From contig NC_009416.2 of NCBI RefSeq assembly GCF_000002875.2, forward strand, positions 1,426,001 to 1,490,000: DNA of 64,000 nt, written 5' to 3'. Positions 48,558 through 56,939 of this stretch are shown one piece after another. Below the pieces are notes generated by a model, which made no database searches, was not told the origin of the DNA, and saw nothing but the letters and a program-made list of their open reading frames with translations. The position numbers and the translations under genes are program-made. The stretch's first letter is position 1, and each line of letters begins with the position of its first letter. Source of the DNA: Leishmania infantum JPCM5. Its lineage: Eukaryota; Euglenozoa; Kinetoplastea; Trypanosomatida; Trypanosomatidae.

Positions 48558-49733
48558 ATGAGCAGCTCCGCCGCCCCGAGCCCTCCCTTCACCTCCAGCG
48601 GTGTAGCTGCTGGCTCGGCTGCTGTGGACGGAGTACCGATAGAGGTGGCGTCCATGTTCTACACAGGCATCAACGAACCACGGCCCACCGCGATGAACTT
48701 CTCCTTCGACGGCCTTCACTTCGTGTCGGCGCACACGGACGACGCCGTCCGACTCATCGATGTGGGCAACATGACGAACACGGACGTGATTATCTGCGAC
48801 GCGTTTGGCGTGCACAACGTCCGTTACACCCATTCCAGCAGTGTCGTGTGTGTCGCGCCGCGGTTTCACCTGGATGGCCACCTGCACCTCCTGAACACGG
48901 AGACATCGCAGTTCTTCGGCGAGATGGCGTACATCAACGACGCCGAGTCGGAGATGCTGCCAGTGGCGAACACGCCAGTGTACTCCACCCTTGCCCAGTG
49001 CCCGGCAACAGACGTGCTCGGTGCCGTGGTGGTGGCCAAAGGTCGGCTAGCCCTCTTTCACCCTCTCATCTCTGGTTGCATTGCGGCCACGCCGGAGCGG
49101 TCCATTGTAGGCAGTAGAGCCTGCTTGCAGTTTAGCCAAGACGGCCATCGGATCGCCATCGGCGACGACCACCGCATCGTTTTATTCGATCGACGCAGCC
49201 TCTTCCGGGCACCGCTAGCCGTGCTCGAGAACAAGCATGTCTTTACCACGTCGACGTCGCTGACGAGATGCAAAGGGCTCGAGTTTAGCGCCGATGCGAG
49301 TCGCCTGCTGCTCACATCGTCGAGTGGTGAGGTTGTGGTATACGACTGGCTGCGCGGCGAGGCGGTGGCGAACTACTTTCACGGCGACGCGAGGCGGCAC
49401 TTTGTCGGCTCTGCCGACGCCATCGGCGCACAGCACGCCTTCCCTTACCAGGCGGCCTCGCCCATTCTGCAGCTCACTTCGTCCATGACCGGAGGCCGGC
49501 ATCTGCTCGTATATGCCGGGTGCCCGTCCAACTCGGCGGCCTCCACCCGACAAGGACGACTTCTGTATGAGCTGCAGTCGAAGGACAGCGATGTGCCGGT
49601 TGCTATTGCCGTGAACCCGCGACTACAGCTAGCGGCCACCGCAGCGCGGAGTATAACGTGGTGGGCTTTTCACAGCTCTGTAGTGGAGGCGTACGCGACA
49701 CTGACGGAGGCTGGCACGACTGCAGCCGACTGA
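48558..49733 (+). CDS. WDR82: WDR82/Swd2-like WD-repeat protein, 391 aa
   Basis: It resembles WDR82/Swd2. After a Ser/Ala/Pro N-terminus comes NFSFDGLHFVSAHTDDAVRLID, then the family hallmark VRYTH (about residues 88-92) within GVHNVRYTHSSSVV. Later segments are LFDRRSLFRAPLAVLENK (cf. LYDLRSFDKGPFATF), then CKGLEFSADASRLLLTSSSG. The C-terminal block is IAVNPRLQLAATAARSITWW. In Leishmania tarentolae a WDR82 protein belongs to a PNUTS-PP1-JBP3 complex linked to base J and RNA polymerase II termination, which this gene may encode. Several middle repeats are divergent. Confidence 0.78.
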   Translation: MSSSAAPSPPFTSSGVAAGSAAVDGVPIEVASMFYTGINEPRPTAMNFSFDGLHFVSAHTDDAVRLIDVGNMTNTDVIICDAFGVHNVRYTHSSSVVCVAPRFHLDGHLHLLNTETSQFFGEMAYINDAESEMLPVANTPVYSTLAQCPATDVLGAVVVAKGRLALFHPLISGCIAATPERSIVGSRACLQFSQDGHRIAIGDDHRIVLFDRRSLFRAPLAVLENKHVFTTSTSLTRCKGLEFSADASRLLLTSSSGEVVVYDWLRGEAVANYFHGDARRHFVGSADAIGAQHAFPYQAASPILQLTSSMTGGRHLLVYAGCPSNSAASTRQGRLLYELQSKDSDVPVAIAVNPRLQLAATAARSITWWAFHSSVVEAYATLTEAGTTAAD

Positions 49734-51113
49734 GGAGGCGCCACACATCGTCGCTGGAGTGTGGAAAGGGGGGGGGGGCGGAGGCTCTTGTAGACAAGTG
49801 CGGCGCGCCAAGCGATCGCGCGTGCCGTTGCAGCCTCCTCTCCCTTGCCGAACACCTCAAGCAGAAGCTCGCGCTACGCCCATCAAAGCACTGAAAAGGT
49901 GCCGTGCGAGACGGCCGGCCTCCATGGCTTTGGCTGTTTGTTTGTCTGGTCTTACTGAGTGCCGCCTTACTCACTCTCGCAGGGAGGGGGAACTTCTCGC
50001 GCGGCTCGAAACGTGTGCTGCCCCGCTATAATGAAGGATAGAACCAGAGCCAGCCTGCCTGTGCGATACAGACACCGTCGAACCTCTTTGATTTCTTTGA
50101 TTGGCCCTCTCAGCAGCTTAGCGAGAGGGCACGTGGACACACTTGCCGTTGCACGTAGCGGCAAGAAGGACGGTGCGCCGCCCGTCGCCCCCTCCACCCC
50201 TCACAGCTTCTAGCACCTTTGCCGATGTTCATCATATTTTTATCCGCCCCTCTCTCCCGCCTCACTTTACCGATGAGCGGTGTGGCACGCCACCATACGC
50301 GCGTTTTGCATCCCCCCACACCCCGCGTCACCGCTGTTGCATTGCTGGCGTTTGTGCCGGCCTGCGCCTGCATACGTGATGCTCTTGCTGCACATGCGCT
50401 ATCATGACGCCTGCACTGGCGCACTACCCCCGCCTCTCTCCTGTTTTTGCAGTAGCCCCACAAGCTCACTAACACGACCGTATCCACCTCCCGGTACACG
50501 CAGCAGGCACCAACACGCAAGCAGACGCGCATTCGTCTTCCACAGGCCCACACTTCGAGAAAGGCGAGAGGACGCAGCCAGCTCTGTTCTTTGAGCAACC
50601 AGCGGCCGAGAACGAGAGATAAGGGCGCCCAGTGCGCGTCTGTGTGTGAAGCACAGCCCTCCAGCGCTCCGTCAGTGCACCGCTAGCGGTCTTTACATCT
50701 ATATGCCCGTAGGCCTCCACGTGCCATTTCGGTAAGTTGGATCGATCGACGTCCTCACTCGCGGGCTCACTCCTTTTGTGCCGCCGCCCTCCTCCCCCCG
50801 CTTTGCGTGAGCCTCACTTTTTTTTTTGTGCGTGTGTGCGTGGGCCTCCATCTTCTCATCACAGTCGTCTCCCGCGTTGCTGTAACGCGTGAAACTGGCA
50901 TTCCCTTGCCTTTTTTTTCATACCGTGACGACGTGTTCTTTGCCTTCTTGCCGGCCTGCCTGCTCGCCATTTCCATTCTGACGTGCCACGTATCCCTCTG
51001 TGCGCTTCATCGGCTCCGCTTCGCTTTTTCGTGTCCTTTTTCTGCACGGAGTCGCTCTCTCTCGTTCCGCCGTTCTCCCTTTCGACATCCAAAATTGGTC
51101 GTCCGTCGCCAGG
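49734..51113. other. Intergenic region, 1.4 kb
   Basis: No gene seen. It has a G11 run (49768-49778), a C/T-rich stretch at 50184-50270, a T-run at 50817-50827 and a pyrimidine tract at 51020-51085 before the first cornichon gene. Confidence 0.55.
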
Positions 51114-51665
51114 ATGCGCGTAATCGAGAGCCAGAAGGAGGTGTTGCACACCCTCCGCCACCCTTCGCAGCACTCCGCGACAGACCGCAAGAGGGCCTAC
51201 ATGTTTCTGTTTGTATACGTTCTCAGCGCTATCGCGTTCGGCGGGAATCTCCTCCACTTTATCAGCGGCTGGATCGCCGCCACGGTTCTGCAGGTCGTCA
51301 TGACCATCTTGATAATGATATATGCCTTCAACATCAACGACTACAGTGACAAGAGCATGAGCTCGATGGAGTGTGAGCGGGCCTGCAACCCGCTGCTCGA
51401 TGCCTACATCGCGCTGCGCGCGGTGCAGCTGATCCAGGCGCTCTTCTTGCGCAGTTTTGTGTGCACGTTCCTCTTTGCCACGGTGCTTATCGTAACTCTC
51501 TTCCGCGTACGACAGAGGAAGCTGTACGTCGACGCCGTAAATCTATGGCGCGAAGTATCGCAGTACGAGCGGGAAGGCTTCATCTTCATAGGTGTTGATG
51601 TGGTTATGATTATTGTACTGATGCTTTCCATGGTGTTCTCCATAGTCACGAATTACGGTGGCTAA
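51114..51665 (+). CDS. Cornichon-family membrane protein, copy 1, 183 aa
   Basis: A polytopic protein with hydrophobic segments at about residues 27-48, 52-72, 105-125 and 160-180. It matches cornichon/Erv14 in order: a hydrophobic pair, then NDYSDKSMSSMECERACNPL (cf. the LKxDYxNPIDxCxxLNPL loop), then VDAVNLWREVSQYEREGF and a last membrane helix. Cornichons are ER cargo receptors that bring membrane proteins to COPII vesicles. ATG 51114 lies after the pyrimidine tract; the frame extends to 51000 only as tract translation. It is in tandem with the paralogue at 52789. Confidence 0.72.
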   Translation: MRVIESQKEVLHTLRHPSQHSATDRKRAYMFLFVYVLSAIAFGGNLLHFISGWIAATVLQVVMTILIMIYAFNINDYSDKSMSSMECERACNPLLDAYIALRAVQLIQALFLRSFVCTFLFATVLIVTLFRVRQRKLYVDAVNLWREVSQYEREGFIFIGVDVVMIIVLMLSMVFSIVTNYGG

Positions 51666-52788
51666 AGTGCCACTGCAACTTACCAGAAGGATGCATTCAA
51701 GGTGCGGGGGATGTTGCTAGACATGTAATTTTTTTTTTCGCGTGCAGTCTCTCTCTCGCTCGCTTGCTTTCTAACGTCGCATGCGCACGCGCGTCTGGGG
51801 CTCGCCATGCGAAAAGCCTAGCAAGAGGAGTCGCATGCCGCGGCAGAGGACGCGCTGGGGAGCGGCTGCCTTGTCAGCGTGTTCGTCTCTCTGAGCGCGC
51901 GTGATGAGGAAGGAGTGCACTTAGTGGCGAGGGTGATACCACGAGCGTCGCCGGCGCTTGTGGCTTTAGATATCGAACTCCTAGAAAGGAACGGAGGGAG
52001 CGAGAGGGCTGCGGTGGTGGAGGGTGGGCATCGTGCAGCCACGCGCGGCAGCAGAGTTCGGACTGTTGGTGGGCTGTTTTGAGTGGCTCTTATTGTTTCT
52101 GTTGTAGACGAGCCTGTTACTAAGACCCGTTGTGTATCTCTTTCTCTCGCTTGTTTCGCTGTTCTTGAGGTGGCGCCTGCCGCTTGGGGTATGTGGAATG
52201 TGTTTGTGCGTCCTCGTGTTGTGGACGCCTGCAGCAAGCGGTATCAACACGAAGAGGCAGGGACACGCCAGCTTACGCCGCCCGCATTTCCCACCGTTTG
52301 ATCATCGCCGAGAAGCCAAGGCGAGGGTGTGCTGTGCCTTCTAAACTGCACTTTAGTGCGCTCCATAGACCTACGAGAGCTAACGGTACGCAGGTTGGCG
52401 GTGCTTTCAAGAAACGCGCGCGTCGACAGACGAACTCGCGCGCGCTGCTTTGCGAGATGACGGCCGCACCTCATGTCGTGAGCGTCGCGCGCCGAGTGCG
52501 AAGGTACACTCAGTCGCTGCTCCTCTTTTGCATCCATTTCCCATATGACGTGTTCAACTCTGCCTTCGCTCAATCTTTCTCTGCTGCGTGCCGCTCTTGC
52601 CTTGTGCGCTCTCCCATTTCGTTAGCGTCTTCGTCTTCCTCGTATACCCTCATCACGCGCCCGCGCACACGAGCACAGATCAGCGCGCAAGCACACAGCG
52701 CGTGCATCTTCGACGGTTTTTCACTCATCTTTCCCAGGCTTTTTCGGTAGGAACGAAAAGTGGCGCGAGCAGCGTACCCCCACCGCCG
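51666..52788. other. Intergenic region between the cornichon genes
   Basis: No gene seen. It has a T-run near 51729-51739, T-rich segments at 52090-52165 and pyrimidine-rich DNA at 52560-52650 that probably holds the next acceptor. Confidence 0.55.
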
Positions 52789-53355
52789 ATGAGCAGCACC
52801 GAGCGTCTCACTGATGCCTTCCGGCTTCAGTTTCAGTGGATTCCGGTGCTCATCACGGACCGCAGTCACCACACAGGTAGAGAACGGAAGCGCGCCATGC
52901 TGTTTGTGCTGCTGCATGCTTCGTTCCTGATGGTTCTGTGTGGCCACTTTATGAGCGTCACCGTGTCGTGGGTACTCGCTTTCATCCTCCAGTCCGGAGC
53001 GATGGCGCTGTGCGTGATGCACCTCGCCTTGCTTGAGGAGTACGCGGATTCTATGACGAACGCACTAGAGCTAGAGCACATGGTCAACCCTCTCATCATT
53101 GCCGAGGCCGCGGTGCGATGCTTCGCTTCTCTGCAGTGTGTTCTAACTGGCTCGTGGATGCTTCTACTGGCTGGCAGCATAGAGCTTGCATACGACCTCC
53201 ACGTTACACAGCACCGCTCGCTGCTGATTGATGCGACAACTATTTGGAAGGAGCTTGAAACCTTTCGCACCGATGGACGTATCCGCACTGCGTATCAGAT
53301 ACTGATGGTGCTTTTCGCCATCTTCTACCTCGTCTACTTGTTCTACACCGCGTGA
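52789..53355 (+). CDS. Cornichon-family membrane protein, copy 2, 188 aa
   Basis: The better cornichon match of the pair. It has hydrophobic segments after a hydrophilic start, EEYADSMTNALELEHMVNPLI (cf. the family's cytosolic loop ending NPL), then DATTIWKELETFRTDGRIR (cf. DATTIMN...). A closing helix, ILMVLFAIFYLVYLFY, is nearly identical in style to the family end. The likely role is ER-to-Golgi cargo selection. It differs strongly in sequence from copy 1 at 51114, so the duplication is old. ATG 52789 is chosen because upstream sequence in frame is pyrimidine-rich leader. Confidence 0.78.
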   Translation: MSSTERLTDAFRLQFQWIPVLITDRSHHTGRERKRAMLFVLLHASFLMVLCGHFMSVTVSWVLAFILQSGAMALCVMHLALLEEYADSMTNALELEHMVNPLIIAEAAVRCFASLQCVLTGSWMLLLAGSIELAYDLHVTQHRSLLIDATTIWKELETFRTDGRIRTAYQILMVLFAIFYLVYLFYTA

Positions 53356-54292
53356 GAGGGAGAGAGGCGGAACGGATGGGGGGGCCGGAGAGGTCTGCTG
53401 AACTTTTGTGTGACCTCTGCAACACGCGTGCTTGCTGTCCAGGGCGCTGAGGAGACGGCGTGACACGCGCACGGCTCCTCTCTTCCCAGCTCTTTGTGTA
53501 TGCCGCGCTCTGTCACGCTGCCGAACCACGCGCGCGCCTATCGGGCTACAGACCTGCGAACGAAAAGCTCCGGTGACAGCGAAACGAAAGAATACGCAGG
53601 CGGCTTACAGCGGAGTTTGCCGAATATGCCAGGAGGGAGGGCATTAACAACACGAACAAACAGCTACTGTGCACGACTCATCGCTGCACGACGCGGGCCA
53701 CGACATGGACCGATGCCTCACCCGGGTCAGTGCGCTGCTGCCGGCGTTTCCCTCTTCGCCCCTCCCCCCGTGTATCAAACCTTCGTCTCTCTTTCTCTCT
53801 TCGGTTTCGCTATGCCTTCTTTTCCTCTTTCTCGGCGTCCTCTCGCCAACCCGCCCCATTCGGTGTTGCGCAACAACGACGACATGTGTGGGCAGCTGAC
53901 AGGCGTACACACAAACGCACGTGGGCGACCATATTTTTCGTCGCTAGGTGATGTTCTTCCTCTTGCGCCCCCACCGCCCAACCTCATCTTTGCCCTGTGT
54001 TTTCTCTTCGTTCCTCTGTGGCCTCTCCCCATCAACGTGCTCTGATCGACCGGGCGTGGAGTTGAACACATCGACATCGTTCGGGTCTCTCGGGTCCATC
54101 CTTTTCGTTTTTGTTGCTCGTCCGAAACAACTCCACTTCGCGGTCTGCTCTGACATACTCGTTGTGTGCGACGCTCTCTCGCTGCCATACACGCTCTCGC
54201 GCACGAGCGGTTCTGCCACTGAGAGTCGAACTAGATGCCTGCATGATTGACTGCATCGTTCTCACATCCTCCTGTCTTCGCGCGTCCTCACC
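53356..54292. other. Intergenic region
   Basis: No gene seen. T/C-rich tracts lie at 53745-53830 and 53965-54035, the latter a likely splice region. A purine-rich part at 53565-53650 shows nothing I can name. Confidence 0.55.
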
Positions 54293-55273
54293 ATGAGCAG
54301 CCTCTACCGATGCAATGCCTGCGGGCGGCTGACGACGATGTCCCTGTGCCCTCGGTGCGAGGCGAGCACGGAGCGTTACACCCTGCCATTGGAAGAGATG
54401 CGCACCACGGCCGGCAGCGGTGCTGGCGCTTTTGATGCGGCGCATGCGATCCCCACAGCTGTGCCCTTGACAGTTGCCGACATCGACGCTCTTGCAAGGC
54501 GGGACGGCGCGGTTTCCAGTGGCGCGGTCATTAGCCAACAGAGTACAGTGGCGTCGTCGCGCTCGGTGGCAGAGCTGGAGGCCGTGGTGCAGTCGCTGCA
54601 GCAAGAGAATGCGGAGCTGCGCGAGAGGCTGGAACGCGATCGACGCCAAATGCTTCGGTCCGCCATGGACGTGCGCGACTTGCATGCAAGCCAAAAGCAG
54701 ATTAGGCAGAGGGACTTGGACCGGATAGAGTGGTTGCACTGCGATAATCAGAGGCTCAGGAAAATGCTCGAGATGCAAGGCAGCGCTCAAGAGCTTGCCG
54801 ATGCGGTGCCGCCACAACCACAAGCTGCGGCGCCGCCGACAGCGCCTCCTCCATCATCGGAGGGCCTTCGCTCTTTGCCAGAAATGCCTGTCGAGCTCAA
54901 CGCAATGGAGGAGGACATGCCGGCACTTGAGGCGGAGGTGGTGCGCCTGCGCGGCGCGCTGGCGCTCAAGACGCAGCATCTGGACGACCTACAGGGGCAT
55001 GCAGAGCGCGCCGAGGGTTACGTGCAGGACCTACTGCGGAAGCTGGAACACGTGCAGGGCATTGTGCGCGAGGAGAGGGACAACTGCGCACGCCGGTCCG
55101 AACACCTCGCAAGCGCTGAGCAGCCGCTGGAGGACATCGTCTCCGTCGTGTCCCTTCGCGACCACTCGAGTGCGACGCAGCTGACCGGGCCCAACTCCAC
55201 TACTCAGTCCCCCTTTGCCACTGTGGGGCGGCGTGAACATATCAAGCGGGCCGCGGCCGTTCACGGAGGCTGA
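54293..55273 (+). CDS. Zinc-ribbon and coiled-coil protein, 326 aa
   Basis: The N-terminus carries a zinc-ribbon-like pair, CNACG (Cys7, Cys10) and CPRC (Cys19, Cys22), within the first 25 residues. Then come an Ala/Ser/Thr linker and a coiled coil at about residues 90-165 (AELEAVVQSLQQENAELRERLERD), a Pro-rich break, and a second coiled coil at about 205-275 (ALEAEVVRLRGALALKTQHLDDL). No family is recognised. The arrangement would suit a scaffold or adaptor; location is unknown. ATG 54293 is the first in frame and has a good context (CACCATGA). Confidence 0.77.
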   Translation: MSSLYRCNACGRLTTMSLCPRCEASTERYTLPLEEMRTTAGSGAGAFDAAHAIPTAVPLTVADIDALARRDGAVSSGAVISQQSTVASSRSVAELEAVVQSLQQENAELRERLERDRRQMLRSAMDVRDLHASQKQIRQRDLDRIEWLHCDNQRLRKMLEMQGSAQELADAVPPQPQAAAPPTAPPPSSEGLRSLPEMPVELNAMEEDMPALEAEVVRLRGALALKTQHLDDLQGHAERAEGYVQDLLRKLEHVQGIVREERDNCARRSEHLASAEQPLEDIVSVVSLRDHSSATQLTGPNSTTQSPFATVGRREHIKRAAAVHGG

Positions 55274-56939
55274 GACGGCGTTGCCATTGGGCTTGGGTGC
55301 GTGGTAAGGCACGAACTTTCCTCTTGTGCTACCCCAGCAGTTGACAGCGCTCCTCCTCGCTGTCTGTTTAGAAACGAGCGCCCCAGCCCCATCGCTTGTT
55401 GATCTCCGACTCCGTTGCTGGCGCATTGCAAAAAAGGCTACTGCCTCGGCGCAAGAGAGGGGAGGGTAGCGAAGACAGCCATTCAGCGCGAGTATTCGAT
55501 GCGGCGGAAGGTGAGGTGCATCCTGCTGTAATGGGGGTGTGCGTGTTCTCCCTCCCTCCCTCCTTCCGTCTCTCTCGTTTTATGGCCCAGCCCTCCTACG
55601 TTCGCGTTTTGTGCTGCTCTTGTGGGCTCGAAGAGCTTGGCTGCGTGGGTGGGTACGTGCGTGTCTTGGCTTCGTTGCGTTGTGTGTTCTTCTTTTCCTT
55701 ACTAATTCACTGTATCCTGCTTTGCTTGCACGACACATGCCAAGCAGAGTTGATGCTCGTGTGAGTATCCCCTGTGTGCCTGTGCGCTTGACGGCCGCTT
55801 TCCTTCCAGCTTTCGCTTCGGGACTGTTTCGTTCTTTTTAGCGGATTTTGCGTGGATGCCGACAGAAGGCCTGGCGATGTGCGCATGCGTGTTCATGATG
55901 GCACATCCCTCCTCCTGCCCGCGTATCTCTTTGCGTTCTCGTCCATGGTTTTCTCCACCGTGTACCGTGTAGAGTCTTCTTGGCCGCCGCAAAGGACGTT
56001 TCTGTCCTTCATTTTGTCGCGTATGTGTGTGCGTGTCGCGGATTTCAGTTTTCACTCCGGCTTTATTAGTTTTTTTTTTCTCTCACCGAGGCGTTCGCTT
56101 CCGTCGTCGTAGGGTGGCGGGAAACAAGAAGAGGCCAGGCTGTACAGCGGTTCTTGAGCGCCGTTGCACGCACGGATGGATGTAAGCGCACACATCATCA
56201 AAGAAAGCAGAAAAACAACAACAGAGGGCGGCCACTGCTGTTCGTGACCGTCTCCCTCCACCACTACCGCGCCATACGAGAAAGAAATGTGTACGGCGGC
56301 ATCTCTGAAAAGGTGAGGGGACGCCACCGCTCGAGGGGGTAGATGCACCATCGATCGCGCCAGGCTTGCGCCTCGTTCAAGCTGCCGCCCACGCGTAGAG
56401 ACAATGGTGGCTGGCTGAGGGGTGGACCGAGGGAACGACGAAAGGAGGAGCAACAGGAGGGCGAGGTAGGCTGCACGTACGCTTGCGTATGGCTGCCGTC
56501 TCTTCCCAGTAATTCCTTTTTGGCGGCGTTGGTGTCATGCATGAGGCACTGGCCCAAGGCAGCAACGCCTCTCTCCCCCTTCTTTCGCTCATGTGACGGC
56601 ATGCTCTCTGCCCCCCTGCCCACGTTGCCATCTTTGCCTTCGATGCATTTCTTTTTTGGTGCACTGCCGTCCTCGTGCGCCGCTGCCGCCACGACTCGAT
56701 TCACCGACGCTCTCGCAGCAGCCGAGGAAGAGCGCGAAAGAAAAATAAAAAGGAGATCGTGTGCTCTGTGCGGTCATTGCCGTTGCGCGAGGAGTCACAG
56801 TGCTTGCTGCCCCCCCCCCCCCCACTCTCCTCACCATCATCGCCCTTCCCTATCAATCCTTCCTGACAGTGAGCGAAGCCGGTTCATCCACACGCTGGGC
56901 ACCCTCGTGGGCGCATTCGGCCTGTCTTCCTCTCCATCA
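55274..56939. other. Intergenic region, 1.7 kb
   Basis: No gene seen. T/C-rich tracts lie at 55545-55585 and 55685-55715, a T-run at 56070-56080, and a C14 run and acceptor at 56810-56869. Confidence 0.55.
56810..56869 (+). promoter_or_regulatory. Predicted trans-splice acceptor for the NF-X1-type gene
   Basis: A C14 run then a long C/T-rich tract ends in CTGACAG (AG at 56868-56869), 70 nt before ATG 56940. It argues against the open-frame ATG at 56343 as the true start. Confidence 0.6.

Noticed and set aside
56343..56939. 199-codon upstream extension of the NF-X1-type protein
   Set aside because: It crosses a C14 run and a strong pyrimidine tract with an AG acceptor at 56869, so it is probably leader, not protein.
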